A DNA stretch of 64,000 nt from an uncultured Eubacteriales bacterium (GCA_910583765.1 CAJTYS010000013.1:18744-82743), one strand, 5' to 3'. Counted from the first letter of the stretch, positions 18,501-26,590 are shown. A program made the numbers and translations. Notes: generated by a model not told the origin, from the sequence alone.

Positions 18501-19084
18501 ACGTGACTTCGGAAGATCTGATCCATGCGGCGGACCAGGAAGAATCCGGGGAAGCGCCTGCGGCTGACACTGTGGTGTTCGATGGCATGCGGGCTACCAT
18601 GGCAGGGATCATTACCAGCAAAAAAACGCTGGTGACAAAGAACAACAAAATGATGGCCTTCGTGGACATGGAAGATCTGCTGGGCAATGTGGAAGTGGTA
18701 GTGTTCCCCAATGTGTATGAAAAATGCGGGCATTTGGTAAAAGATGACTCCCTAATCTTAGTGAAAGGGAGCATCAACTTTAAAGAAGGGGAGCTGCCAA
18801 AGATTCTGGCCAACGATATTTTGGACCTGCGGGAAGTCAGCAGAGGCGCGAAGATCGCGGCCCAGGAAAATTTAGTGAAGATCCGAATTCCTGATGGACT
18901 GGAGGATGGGCTGGAGCAGATCCGTCAGGTGCTGCTGCGCCACAGGGGAAACCATCCGGTGGTGATTTACCTGGGAACGACTGGAAAATCCATGAAAACC
19001 AAAGAAAACCTCTGGGTCAATGGGGACGAAGCCTTCCGGCAGGAAGTCACTGGCCTCATTGGACAGGAAAATTTGAAGATGTAG
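15572..19084 (+). CDS. dnaE: DNA polymerase III alpha subunit
   Basis: 1170-residue replicative/lesion-bypass polymerase of the DnaE type. The N-terminal PHP domain begins at once (MAFTHLHVHTEYSLLDGA). The palm carries MPDIDIDF with catalytic Asp400 and Asp402, and GPGRGSAAGS, GGYSYGRSDLVRRAMGKKK and FNKSHAAAYA follow in the fingers and palm. Tandem helix-hairpin-helix segments precede the C-terminal OB fold near 1010 (MAGIITSKKTLVTKNNKMMA). The start at 15572 has GGAG seven bases ahead and matches family N-termini; an ORF start 27 codons upstream has no ribosome site. Length suits single-domain DnaE rather than PolC. pfkA follows 112 bases later. Confidence 0.97.
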   Translation: MAFTHLHVHTEYSLLDGAARIKDLVARAKELGMSSLAITDHGVMFGVIDFYRECLAQGIKPVIGCEVYTAARTMTDKDADKDKYQGHLVLLAKNNQGYQNLIKIVSQGFLHGFYYKPRIDKSVLRQHSEGIIALSACLAGDVQRKLLNRDYEGAKEEALTLREIFGAENFYLELQDQGLEEEANILPDMIRLHEETGIPFTATNDVHYVKQEDSKAHDVLLCIQTAATIDEEDRMRFPNDEFYLKSEEEMRKIFANFPDACDNTQKIADQCDVTFEFGHLHLPEFKAPDGKSNRDYLRELCAKGLKERYGHQEDADQESLKERLEYELSIIEKMGYVEYFLIVWDFINYAKEHKIMVGPGRGSAAGSIVAYVLKITDIDPIRYSLIFERFLNPERVSMPDIDIDFCYERRQEVIDYVIEKYGEDKVSQIITFGTMKAKAAVRDVGRVLNVGYAETDAIAKAIPFSLKMTIDKALEMNPELKAAYEQDEKTRQVLDMSRAIEGMPRHASTHAAGVVISKKSIDEYVPLYVSDKGVSTQFTMTTIEELGLLKMDFLGLRNLTVIRDALEMIEENHGVSIDFSKMTYDDAKTYELIAKGNTQGIFQLESGGMTQFMKNLKPDCFEDIVAGVALYRPGPMASIPNYIENKKNPGKISYIHESLEPILSVTYGCLIYQEQVMQIVRDLGGYSYGRSDLVRRAMGKKKMDVMLKEKEYFIHGKTDERGNVEIAGCVRNGIPESIAEDIFNQMVSFAEYAFNKSHAAAYAVIAYETAYLKTYYPVEFMAALMTSVMGDSGSIAKYIRNCSEMGIDVLPPDVNESGKKFTVKNSKIRFGLLGVKNVGEGAIEAIIKARKEKGLPKDIFQFISNVDIHQVNKKAVESLIKAGALDSLNTNRAAHLAVYEGLIESAQNDSRKNIEGQMSLFQLNAEEMDAGETTSKLPDAANFAKDILSSMEKEMLGVYLSDHPLKEYEAQIQDMIDVTSEDLIHAADQEESGEAPAADTVVFDGMRATMAGIITSKKTLVTKNNKMMAFVDMEDLLGNVEVVVFPNVYEKCGHLVKDDSLILVKGSINFKEGELPKILANDILDLREVSRGAKIAAQENLVKIRIPDGLEDGLEQIRQVLLRHRGNHPVVIYLGTTGKSMKTKENLWVNGDEAFRQEVTGLIGQENLKM

Positions 19085-19195
19085 ATGGCCGCGGATGAAA
19101 AGGTCAGCAAATTACAATAGAGCAATCATAGGTACGCAAGGCCTAAACCCGTGGTTTTCAATAAAAATAATTGACAATATAGGAGGTAGATGGAA

Positions 19196-20158
19196 ATGAG
19201 AAAGATCGGTGTACTGACAAGTGGAGGCGACGCGCCTGGCATGAACGCGGCTGTGCGGGCAGTGGTGCGGTGCGGCATTGAACGGGGCATGGAGGTTTAT
19301 GGGATACACAGAGGTTACGAAGGTTTGATTGAGGGAGCCATTAAAGAGATGGACATGTCTTCGGTAGGAGATATCCTCCACAGAGGCGGAACCATCCTGC
19401 GGACTGCCAGAAGCGAGCGATTCCGCACAGAAGAAGGACAGAGGCATGCCATGAATGTGTTGTCGGCCTTTGGCATAGAAGGCATTGTGGTCATTGGAGG
19501 CGATGGATCCATGCGGGGCGGTCTGGAGCTTTCTCAAAGGGGCATCACTATTATGGGACTTCCAGGGACCATTGACAATGACCTGGGGTACACGGATTAT
19601 ACCATTGGATTTGACACAGCGGTGAACACTGTTCTTTCTGCAGTGACCAATATCAGAGACACGTCCTCTTCCCACGAACGAGCCACCATTGTGGAGGTCA
19701 TGGGACGCCATTGCGGAGATATCGCGCTCCATGCGGGCTTGACAGGGGGCGCGGACAACATTTTGGTGCCGGAAATGCCTTTTGACATCAATAAAGTGTG
19801 CAAGAAGATCATACAAGGCAAAAACAGAGGCAAGCTTCACGACATCATCATGAAGGCAGAAGGCGTGGACATCGATGTTCAGGAACTGGCGCAGATGATC
19901 GAGGATAAAACAGGGAAGGAAACCAGAGTGGTGATCCTAGCTTATCTGCAAAGAGGTGGTTCCCCTACGGCTAGGGATCGGATGCTGGCCAGCCAAATGG
20001 CAAAAAAGGCGGTAGAGCTTTTATATAACGATGAAGACAGCAAGGCCATCGGGATCTGCGGCGGCGAGATCACGGCCTATGATCTGGAAACAGCGCTGAC
20101 CATCAAACGGCCTTTTGATACGGATCTGTATGAACTGGCGGATGTGCTGTCAAGATAA
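19196..20158 (+). CDS. pfkA: ATP-dependent 6-phosphofructokinase
   Basis: Glycolytic enzyme converting fructose-6-phosphate and ATP to fructose-1,6-bisphosphate. 320 residues, the size of Bacillus PfkA. Motifs: ATP-binding GVLTSGGDAPGMNAA at 5-19, GGDGSM near 101, and the active-site PGTIDNDLGYTDYTIGFDTA with the catalytic Asp. The glycine in GGDGS favours ATP over pyrophosphate as phosphoryl donor. ATG 19196 is preferred to ATG 19190, since AGGAGG ends 9 bases before it and only 3 before the other. The dnaE-pfkA order is common in Firmicutes, though acetyl-CoA carboxylase genes that often intervene are absent. The terminal fructokinase of the galactoside locus feeds this step. Confidence 0.96.
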   Translation: MRKIGVLTSGGDAPGMNAAVRAVVRCGIERGMEVYGIHRGYEGLIEGAIKEMDMSSVGDILHRGGTILRTARSERFRTEEGQRHAMNVLSAFGIEGIVVIGGDGSMRGGLELSQRGITIMGLPGTIDNDLGYTDYTIGFDTAVNTVLSAVTNIRDTSSSHERATIVEVMGRHCGDIALHAGLTGGADNILVPEMPFDINKVCKKIIQGKNRGKLHDIIMKAEGVDIDVQELAQMIEDKTGKETRVVILAYLQRGGSPTARDRMLASQMAKKAVELLYNDEDSKAIGICGGEITAYDLETALTIKRPFDTDLYELADVLSR

Positions 20159-20168
20159 GTAAAATAGA

Positions 20169-21428
20169 ATGAAAGAGAACATTACGGAAAAATTAAAAGC
20201 CACTGGGGTTTTCATCGGCAGTTTTCTAAAGTGGATCCTCATCGCTGGCGTGGTGGGAGCTGCCAGCGGCATCATAGGAACGGTATTTCGCATGACAGTG
20301 GAGCATGCCAATGTTTTGTGGCAGGCAAACCGGTGGCTTGTGTTTATGTTCCCTCTGGGAGGGCTGGCGATTGTGGCCTGCTACAAGGTCTGCGGCATGA
20401 CGGGAGCGATTGGCACGGATCGGGTCATTGACTCTGTGCGGGCAGAAGAGACGGTCCCTGTCAGGCTGGGCCCCCTGATTTTCATCAGCACGGCCATCAC
20501 CCATCTGCTGGGTGGTTCCGCGGGGAGGGAAGGGGCGGCGCTCCAGATCGGCGGCAGCATCGGGACCCATGTAGGGAGGCTCTTTCGGCTGGATGAAAAA
20601 GACATGTCCCTCGTTGTGTTGAGCGGCATGAGCGGCGTGTTCGCAGCGCTCTTTGGGACGCCTCTGACCGCTGTGTTTTTTGCCCTGGAAGTCATCAGCG
20701 TGGGGGTCATTTATTATTCGGGATTGGTTCCTTGCCTGGTTTCGGCCCTCACTGCCTTTGGGATCAGTGGTCTTTTTGGGTTTGGACCTGAGATCCAAAT
20801 AGCCCTGGACATTCCGGAGCTGCATTTGTGGCCGGTCCTGCGAGTGGCGGTGCTTGGGATTTGCTGCGCGGTCTTGAGCATTGTTTACATATTTTCCATG
20901 GATGGGATCGCTGAATTTTTTGAGAAATATTTCAAAAATCCTTACATCCGCATCGCAGTGGGTGGTTTTCTGCTCATGGGACTTTCACTGGCGTTTCCAT
21001 CAGGAGATTACAATGGTTCGGGCATGAGAGTCATCTTTGCGGCTTTGGAAGGACATGCGGTCTGGTGGGCGTTCCTTTTGAAGATTTTCTTTACTGCCAT
21101 TACTTTGGGCACTGGGTTCAAAGGCGGGGAAATCGTCCCCACGTTTTTCATCGGCGCCACCATGGGATGCTGGGCAGGCGGACTCTTGGGATTGGAACCA
21201 GGATTCGCGGCGGCCATCGGTCTCATGGCTACTTTCTGCGGCGTTGTCAACAGCCCAGTGGCTTCTATTTTGCTGGGCGTGGAAATGTTCGGAGCCCAGG
21301 GACTGGTGTATTTTGGCGTTGCCTGCGGCATCAGTTATATGCTATCTGGATATTATGGGCTTTATGGGAGTCAGAAGATCATGTACAGCAAGATCAAAGC
21401 AGAATACATCAATATGAATGCGAAATAA
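20169..21428 (+). CDS. ClC-family chloride channel/transporter
   Basis: 419-residue integral membrane protein of the ClC family with about 10-12 hydrophobic stretches. The gating motif appears as GSAGREGAALQIGG with Glu121 (GREGP in E. coli ClC). A second acidic residue lies in FALEVI (Glu174), and the pore motif GGEIVPTFFIGATMG is present near 325. The usual first selectivity motif GSGIPE is not seen; the corresponding loop reads GAIGTDRVIDSVR, placing it in a divergent bacterial subgroup. No CBS domains. The ribosome site is weak, 10 bases after pfkA, suggesting coupling. Ion and mechanism (channel or antiporter) are not predictable. Confidence 0.88.
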   Translation: MKENITEKLKATGVFIGSFLKWILIAGVVGAASGIIGTVFRMTVEHANVLWQANRWLVFMFPLGGLAIVACYKVCGMTGAIGTDRVIDSVRAEETVPVRLGPLIFISTAITHLLGGSAGREGAALQIGGSIGTHVGRLFRLDEKDMSLVVLSGMSGVFAALFGTPLTAVFFALEVISVGVIYYSGLVPCLVSALTAFGISGLFGFGPEIQIALDIPELHLWPVLRVAVLGICCAVLSIVYIFSMDGIAEFFEKYFKNPYIRIAVGGFLLMGLSLAFPSGDYNGSGMRVIFAALEGHAVWWAFLLKIFFTAITLGTGFKGGEIVPTFFIGATMGCWAGGLLGLEPGFAAAIGLMATFCGVVNSPVASILLGVEMFGAQGLVYFGVACGISYMLSGYYGLYGSQKIMYSKIKAEYINMNAK

Positions 21429-21472
21429 ATGAAAATGGATCGTGAAAATTACGTTTAGAAGGAGCTGCTGAA

Positions 21473-22828
21473 ATGGCATCTATGGACACAGAGCAAAGTT
21501 TGGGGGCTCAGCCGGTGGGGAGACTGCTCTTCCGGCTGGCCCTTCCAGCTATTACGGCGCAGATCATCAATGTGCTATACAATATCGTGGATCGGATTTT
21601 TATTGGCCATATCGCGGAAGTGGGAGCCAAAGCCCTGACTGGGGTCGGTGTCACCATGCCTGTGATCATGGCTGTTTCTGCCTTTGCTGCGCTGATCAGC
21701 ATGGGAGGCGCGCCTCGGGCAGCCATTATGATGGGGAAGAAGGAGCAGGCCGCAGCGGAACGGATCTTAGGAAATTGTTTTGTTCTGCTTGTTTGCATGT
21801 CTCTGGTCCTTTGCTGCGCGATCTTTTTGTTTGGAGAGCCCATCCTGCTGCTCTTTGGCGCAAGTGAAAACACCATCGGGTTTGCCACGGAGTATTTGGG
21901 CATCTATGCCTGTGGGACGATTTTCGTGCAGCTGTCTTTAGGGCTCAATGCGTTCATCACTACCCAGGGAAAGGCGCTGATCAGCATGGGCACGGTTCTC
22001 ATTGGCGCTGCTTTGAACCTGGTGCTGGATCCGATCTTTATTTTCGCATTGGACATGGGGGTCAAAGGCGCAGCCTTAGCCACGATCTTATCACAAGCGG
22101 TCTCTGCCGCATGGGTTTTGCGATTTCTTGTTTCTAAAAAGACCTTCTTAAAGCTGCGGCCCGCGAACATGCGGCTTCAGGCCAGTATTGCGCAGCCTTG
22201 TCTTGCTCTGGGGCTGTCCCCATTTATCATGCAGTTCACAGAAAGCGTGATCATAGTTTGTTTCAATACATCGTTGTTGAAGTATGGCGGTGATTTGGCG
22301 GTAGGAGCCATGACGATCCTCATGACTTTCATGCAGTTCGCCATGCTGCCCATGCAAGGGTTGACCCAAGGCTCGCAGCCAATTGTCAGCTATAATTACG
22401 GAGCGGGCAACTTGGATCGGGTGCGCAAAGCCGTCAGGCGGCTAATCGCTTCCTGCATGGTTTATTCCACATTGCTGTGGGCGGTCTGCATGTTCGTTCC
22501 CCAGCTTGCCATAGGTCTGTTCACCAATGACAGCGCACTTACGGAAACTGCTGTGTGGGCAGTGCGCGTCTACATGGCTAGTGCGCTGCTGCTAGGAGCG
22601 CAGATCAGCTGCCAGCAATCCTTTATTGCTCTAGGGAACGCGAAAACTTCTATTTTTTTAGCTGTGCTGCGCAAGATCATCCTTCTGATCCCGCTGATCT
22701 TCATTTTGCCGCAGTTCCTGGAAGATCAAGTCTTTGCTGTGTTTTTGGCGGAACCTATCGCGGATTTTTGCGCTGTATGTACCACATGTGCTTTGTTTTA
22801 TCGGGCCATGAAAAAGTTGGGCTGTTGA
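21473..22828 (+). CDS. MATE family multidrug/metabolite exporter
   Basis: 451-residue membrane protein with 12 predicted helices in two homologous halves, belonging to the DinF/NorM-type MATE exporters that use Na+ or H+ gradients to expel cationic compounds. Typical features are LALPAITAQIINVLYNIVDR near the N-terminus, GKKEQAAAERILGN in the first loop, and the second-half equivalents QPIVSYNYGAGNLDRV and SCQQSFIALGNAKTS. AAGGAG precedes the ATG. It follows the ClC gene by 44 bases on the same strand and may share its transcript. The substrate is unknown. Confidence 0.9.
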   Translation: MASMDTEQSLGAQPVGRLLFRLALPAITAQIINVLYNIVDRIFIGHIAEVGAKALTGVGVTMPVIMAVSAFAALISMGGAPRAAIMMGKKEQAAAERILGNCFVLLVCMSLVLCCAIFLFGEPILLLFGASENTIGFATEYLGIYACGTIFVQLSLGLNAFITTQGKALISMGTVLIGAALNLVLDPIFIFALDMGVKGAALATILSQAVSAAWVLRFLVSKKTFLKLRPANMRLQASIAQPCLALGLSPFIMQFTESVIIVCFNTSLLKYGGDLAVGAMTILMTFMQFAMLPMQGLTQGSQPIVSYNYGAGNLDRVRKAVRRLIASCMVYSTLLWAVCMFVPQLAIGLFTNDSALTETAVWAVRVYMASALLLGAQISCQQSFIALGNAKTSIFLAVLRKIILLIPLIFILPQFLEDQVFAVFLAEPIADFCAVCTTCALFYRAMKKLGC

Positions 22829-22845
22829 AATTTACGGGCGCTGCG

Positions 22846-22874
22846 TTGCTTTACTCAGTGAAATCTGCTATAAT
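22846..22874 (+). promoter_or_regulatory. Sigma-A-type promoter of citrate synthase
   Basis: -35 TTGCTT (22846-22851), 17-base spacer, and a perfect extended -10 TGCTATAAT ending at 22874. The start codon lies 53 bases downstream. Confidence 0.68.
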
Positions 22875-22927
22875 GAAGGTATGAAACAACACAGGGGTAA
22901 AGAGAATCACAAGGGAGGACGGATTGA

Positions 22928-24349
22928 ATGAAAAACATGGATCAATATATCAAAAAACACTCTCAGCAGTGCAGGGAAAACGATTATATCACCAATGACC
23001 TGTTCCATGAGAACCATGTGAACCGGGGTCTGCGGGACAAAAATGGGATCGGAGTGCTCACAGGGCTGACTTCCATTTCCCGTATTGAAGCATATAAAGA
23101 ATATCTGGGACACAAGGTTCCTTGCAAGGGAAAGCTTTCCTACAGGGGCTATAACATCAATGATCTGGTGAAAGGCTTGATTATGGAAGAGCGTTATGGT
23201 TTTGAGGAAACAGCGTATCTGCTGATTTTCGGTGAGCTTCCTACAGAAGAGGAATTGGCGGAATTCCAGGAGATCATGGGCACTATGCGCAGCCTTCCCA
23301 CGAATTTCGTTCGAGATGTTGTGATGAAAGCTCCAGGAAAGGACATCATGAACATCATGACAAAGAGCGTGCTGACTCTTTCTTCTTATGACCCAAAGGC
23401 AACGGACACCTCTATTGAAAACGTGCTGCAGCAATGCATGATGCTTATCAGCGTGTTCCCTATGCTGGCGGCTTATGGATACCATGCCTACAATCATTAT
23501 GAGCGGGACGACAGCATGTATATACACAGGCCGGATCCAGGGCTTTCCACAGCGGAAAACTTGCTACGCATGCTGCGGCCTGACATGAAGTACACGGAAC
23601 TAGAGGCTCGGGTATTGGATATTGCTCTGATGCTGCACATGGAACATGGCGGTGGGAACAATTCCACATTCACCACCAGGGTTATCACGTCAGCGGGTTC
23701 TGACACCTATGCGGTCATCGCGGCGGCGCTCAGTTCTTTGAAGGGAGCGAAACATGGAGGCGCCAACATTAAAGTGGTGGAAATGATGCAGGATTTGAAG
23801 GAAACTGTGAAAGATGTTTCTGACAAAGAAAAGATCAAGCGGTATTTGGAGGATCTGGTAGATAAGAAAGCCTTTGATGAAAAGGGCCTGATCTACGGAA
23901 TGGGCCATGCGATCTACAGCATATCGGATCCACGGGCAGAGATTTTCAAAACCTTTGTCAAGAAGCTGGCTGAGGCCAAAGGCTATGATGAGGATTTTGC
24001 TATGTATTCTGCTGTGGAAGAACTGGCGCCGCAGGTTATTGCGGACAAACGGAAGATCTACAAAGGGGTCAGCGCCAATGTGGACTTTTTCAGCGGCCTC
24101 GTCTATCGGATGCTGGAGATCCCAGTGGAACTGTACACGCCGATCTTTGCCATTGCAAGAGTAGTGGGATGGAGCGCCCATCGTCTGGAAGAGTTGGTGA
24201 ACGCGGACAAGATCATCCGGCCTGCCTATATGAGTGTTGGAGAAGAACGGATCTACAAGCCTATTGCCAGGAGGAACGTGATCGAGCTGGAAGGAAAGGA
24301 TCCATCCAAATTTCAGTTGGCGGAGCATGCGCAGGCGGAGTCAGAATAA
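22928..24349 (+). CDS. Citrate synthase / 2-methylcitrate synthase
   Basis: 473-residue cytosolic enzyme condensing oxaloacetate with acetyl-CoA (or propionyl-CoA). Catalytic residues are visible: the first His in LHMEHGGGNNSTF, the second in YGMGHAIYSISDPRA, and the Asp in SANVDFFSGLVY. The GAKHGGANIKVVEMM segment is also diagnostic. It begins with an extra 40-50 residues (KNMDQYIKKHSQQC) seen in clostridial homologues. GGGAGG precedes the ATG. It is monocistronic, with its own extended -10 promoter and a strong terminator. In a fermentative organism it would serve glutamate synthesis through 2-oxoglutarate. Substrate preference cannot be read from sequence. Confidence 0.93.
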   Translation: MKNMDQYIKKHSQQCRENDYITNDLFHENHVNRGLRDKNGIGVLTGLTSISRIEAYKEYLGHKVPCKGKLSYRGYNINDLVKGLIMEERYGFEETAYLLIFGELPTEEELAEFQEIMGTMRSLPTNFVRDVVMKAPGKDIMNIMTKSVLTLSSYDPKATDTSIENVLQQCMMLISVFPMLAAYGYHAYNHYERDDSMYIHRPDPGLSTAENLLRMLRPDMKYTELEARVLDIALMLHMEHGGGNNSTFTTRVITSAGSDTYAVIAAALSSLKGAKHGGANIKVVEMMQDLKETVKDVSDKEKIKRYLEDLVDKKAFDEKGLIYGMGHAIYSISDPRAEIFKTFVKKLAEAKGYDEDFAMYSAVEELAPQVIADKRKIYKGVSANVDFFSGLVYRMLEIPVELYTPIFAIARVVGWSAHRLEELVNADKIIRPAYMSVGEERIYKPIARRNVIELEGKDPSKFQLAEHAQAESE

Positions 24350-24420
24350 CCGGAGTTTTGTGGATAGAAGGAGGAGGGGGTCCAACTTTTTGTCCGCCTT
24401 CTACCCGATAGAATTAAAAA

Positions 24421-24478
24421 AGCCGGATCAGGAAATGGGAATTTCCACCCATCACCTGATCCGGCTTGTCGTTTCTTT
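24421..24478 (+). terminator. Strong intrinsic terminator after citrate synthase
   Basis: AGCCGGATCAGG (24421-24432) pairs perfectly with CCTGATCCGGCT (24455-24466), a 12-bp stem, followed by TGTCGTTTCTTTTG. An A-run precedes it, so it can also work leftward. Confidence 0.85.
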
Positions 24479-24680
24479 TGAAGAAACTGTCCTCTCAGGG
24501 AACATGACCCATATCATGCGCCGGAGAATCATTATTATCAAATCATTAGGAGGATCGTACCAGCTCTTTGCTGTGCACGGCCACTACCTGCATGATGATA
24601 TGTAGATCCTGATCCATGGACTCTGTCTGGTCCGTGGATTCACACCATTTCTTTTCTCTACTCCCTTTTCTGTATTCTTT
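24479..24680. other. Intergenic gap without a gene
   Basis: No supported reading frame. One weak inverted repeat, ATCCATGGAC (24612-24621) with GTCCGTGGAT (24630-24639), lies beyond the stop of the leftward repeat-protein gene and may end its transcript, but no T-run follows it. Confidence 0.3.
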
Positions 24681-25238
24681 TTATGCCCTTTTTTGCAAAA
24701 CGCTGCTGTGCTCTTGGAGCACGCTTTTCATAACATCAACGTCCATCTGCATGGCTTCAATCTGTTCAGAGCCTGCCTGATAACGCTCGTATGTGTCTAC
24801 GTAACACGATTCGATGTTTTGTAGCCGCGGCAGGATCGCGCTTTCTTGAAAAAGTTTCAATTGATGCACCTCATCTTTTGCAGATCGCAGCTGCGGCAGG
24901 ATCACCTCTTCTTGAGAAAGCTTCAATTGGCCCACCTCATCTTTTACAGACCGTAGCTGCGGCAGGATCACTTCTTCCTGAGAAAGTTTCAATTGGCCTA
25001 CCTCATCTTTTACAGATCGCAGCTGCGGCAGGATCACTTCTTCTTGAGAAAGTTTCAATTGGCCCACCTCGTCTTCAACAGATCGCAGCTGTGGCAGGAT
25101 CACTTCTTCTTGAGAAAGTTTTAATTGGCCTACCTCATCTTTTACAGATCGTAAATCATTTTCCAGGGGATTTAACTTTGCGTCTAATTTTTTATCCATC
25201 ATATCGGATATGGCAAGTAATAATTCATCGTTTTCCAT
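24681..25238 (-). CDS. Five-fold 22-residue-repeat protein, predicted helical
   Basis: 185-residue soluble protein, not recognised as a named family. After a short start (MENDELLLAISDMMDKKLDAKL) come five tandem 22-residue units of the form LRSVKDEVGQLKLSQEEVIL plus PQ, near-identical in the middle and diverged at the ends, then a tail (IEAMQMDVDVMKSVLQEHSS) that also looks helical. The period equals two 11-residue turns rather than heptads, and each unit ends in a proline, so short kinked helices are more likely than one long coiled coil. ATG at 25238 has AGGTGA before it; a GTG three codons upstream is less likely. It has a near-consensus promoter, so it should be well expressed. No signal peptide or membrane segment. 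Function unknown. Confidence 0.72.
   Translation of the reverse strand: MENDELLLAISDMMDKKLDAKLNPLENDLRSVKDEVGQLKLSQEEVILPQLRSVEDEVGQLKLSQEEVILPQLRSVKDEVGQLKLSQEEVILPQLRSVKDEVGQLKLSQEEVILPQLRSAKDEVHQLKLFQESAILPRLQNIESCYVDTYERYQAGSEQIEAMQMDVDVMKSVLQEHSSVLQKRA
24823..25152 (-). repeat. 66-bp tandem repeat array, five units, in-frame
   Basis: The plus-strand word GGCAGGATC recurs at 24829, 24895, 24961, 25027 and 25093, an exact 66-base period. Each unit encodes 22 residues, so gain or loss of units keeps the frame. The outer units have diverged more than the inner three, as expected for an array maintained by recombination or slippage. Confidence 0.9.
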
Positions 25239-25293
25239 ATAATTCACCTCATTTCATTTCTCTAATTTATTTATGCCCCTTTTTTGTATGGTC

Positions 25294-25322
25294 AATATAC
25301 CATAGATAGGAGTAGTTGTCAA
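25294..25322 (-). promoter_or_regulatory. Near-consensus promoter of the 22-residue-repeat gene
   Basis: Minus-strand TTGACA (25317-25322), 17-base spacer, TATATT (25294-25299) preceded by TGG. It is the closest match to the sigma-A consensus in the window, about 55 bases before the ATG. Confidence 0.78.
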
Positions 25323-25380
25323 CGAAAATGGGATAAAATTACATGAAAAAATTTACAAATAAAATAAAACCAACCACACC

Positions 25381-26175
25381 TTATGCTAGCTTGACAAACT
25401 CCGGCTTCCGCTGCCGGAAGGCGCATTGATACCGAAATCCCAGTTCCTTGGCCATCTCATGGGCCTCTGCGAAATGGCTGGCCAGATGCTTTGGATCATG
25501 GGAATCAGAACCAAAGGTGAGGATTTCACCGCCAAGCTCCTGGTACAGTTTCAGCACTTCTCTGCGAGGCAGCCAGACCTCAGTGCCGTACTTAAAGCTG
25601 GAAGTGTTGATTTCCAGGCCTTTGCCGTCATAGATGATGGTTTTCAGCGTGTCCTCAATAATCTCCATGTAAGGTTTATAATCGTAGACCTTCCCAATGT
25701 AGCGGTCAATGAGGGTCAGGTGGCCTGCGATGTCATAGTCTTTGAATTCCTTGACGCACTTGTTTTCGTAAACATAATATTTCTCCAAAGTAGCAGGTCC
25801 ATTGATCTGAGAAAAGTCATACCGGAACAGGTCCTTTTTCTCCAGGCAATGGAAGGAGCCGATGATGAAATCATAGAAAAATCCTTGGACAGCCTGGCGG
25901 CTCACTTCGTACTGATCGTCCATGATGCCCAGTTCCATGCCTTTGACAATTTTAATCTGTCCTGCGTATTTTTGCTCAGCCTCCAGGAGCGCTGCCTGGT
26001 AACGTTCAAAATCCAGGGCAAAGGGAAACTCAGGATCTTCATATCCTGGATCATAGTGGTCAGTGATGGCCAGCTCTTCGATCCCTTTGCGGATCGCGGT
26101 TTCGATCATTTCCTCCATGGGTGCGTCGCAGTCATCGGAAAAAGCAGTGTGAGTGTGGTAGTCATAGATTCGCAT
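25381..26175 (-). CDS. hisK: Histidinol-phosphatase, PHP family
   Basis: 264-residue metal-dependent phosphatase of the PHP (HisJ/HisK) family that dephosphorylates L-histidinol phosphate in histidine synthesis. Metal ligands are visible: His7 and His9 in DYHTHTAFSDD, TDHYD near 38-42, the Glu in KGMELG, SFHCLE, AGHLTLIDRY, and GSDSHDP near the C-terminus. AAAGGATGA precedes the ATG. It stands alone rather than in a his operon, so a related phosphoesterase role is possible, but the length and full motif set fit HisK well. It has its own promoter. Confidence 0.87.
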   Translation of the reverse strand: MRIYDYHTHTAFSDDCDAPMEEMIETAIRKGIEELAITDHYDPGYEDPEFPFALDFERYQAALLEAEQKYAGQIKIVKGMELGIMDDQYEVSRQAVQGFFYDFIIGSFHCLEKKDLFRYDFSQINGPATLEKYYVYENKCVKEFKDYDIAGHLTLIDRYIGKVYDYKPYMEIIEDTLKTIIYDGKGLEINTSSFKYGTEVWLPRREVLKLYQELGGEILTFGSDSHDPKHLASHFAEAHEMAKELGFRYQCAFRQRKPEFVKLA

Positions 26176-26223
26176 GTCAAATCATCCTTTCTGTGAAACA
26201 GTCTTGAGAAGCCTCATGGTTTC

Positions 26224-26252
26224 ATGATAAGGGAAATCAGGTGATTTTTCAA
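26224..26252 (-). promoter_or_regulatory. Sigma-A-type promoter of hisK
   Basis: Minus-strand TTGAAA (26247-26252), 17 bases, TATCAT (26224-26229), about 48 bases before the start codon. Confidence 0.6.
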
Positions 26253-26273
26253 GACCAGAGGACCAAAAGAAAC

Positions 26274-26302
26274 GCATATTCAGCCCATGTTTTTAATAAA
26301 AT
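26274..26302 (+). promoter_or_regulatory. Possible sigma-E promoter of yqfC-yqfD
   Basis: GCATATT (26274-26280), a good sigma-E -35, is followed after 14 bases by AATAAAAT (26295-26302), a partial match to the CATACAAT -10. The yqf genes are mother-cell sporulation genes in Bacillus, which fits. Pattern-based inference. Confidence 0.45.
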
Positions 26303-26326
26303 GAAAAGAATCGACAAGGAGGAACT

Positions 26327-26590
26327 ATGGCCATTAAAGATGAACTGCTGTTTGACTTTGCCATTAACATGCCCAGAGTGCTGGTCAGCGGCAATACGGT
26401 GATTTTGGACAATGTGAAAAAGCTGGTGCTTTTGTCCGGAGGACAGATCATTGTGCATCATGGGCAGCGTTTTACATCTGTGGTGGGAAAGAACCTGGTG
26501 ATAAAAGAACTCAAAGATGAAAGGATGCTGATTACAGGTGATTTGGAACAACTCCAGTTTTACGGAACATTACAGGAAGATAAAGATTGA
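26327..26590 (+). CDS. yqfC: Sporulation protein YqfC (YabP/YqfC family)
   Basis: 87-residue YabP/YqfC-family protein, produced in the mother cell during sporulation in related bacteria. The family core is clear: NMPRVLVSGNTVILDNVKKL, then the glycine turn SGGQIIVHHG, and a final LITGDLEQLQFYG. AAGGAGG precedes the ATG. A sigma-E-like promoter lies upstream. It overlaps yqfD, with which it forms a conserved pair and heads the phoH-ybeY-cdd-era-recO cluster. The molecular role is unknown in all species. Confidence 0.9.
   Translation: MAIKDELLFDFAINMPRVLVSGNTVILDNVKKLVLLSGGQIIVHHGQRFTSVVGKNLVIKELKDERMLITGDLEQLQFYGTLQEDKD

Noticed and set aside
24327..24605. 92-codon frame spanning the citrate synthase end
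   Set aside because: It runs through a strong intrinsic terminator and overlaps the confirmed gene.
24612..24639. Inverted repeat after the repeat-protein gene as a terminator
   Set aside because: Stem has a mismatch and no T-run on either side, so it was not called as a terminator.
24823..25152. Regular 66-bp repeats considered as a CRISPR-like array
   Set aside because: There are no unique spacers between repeats, the period is one continuous coding unit, and the frame is open with a good promoter and ribosome site.
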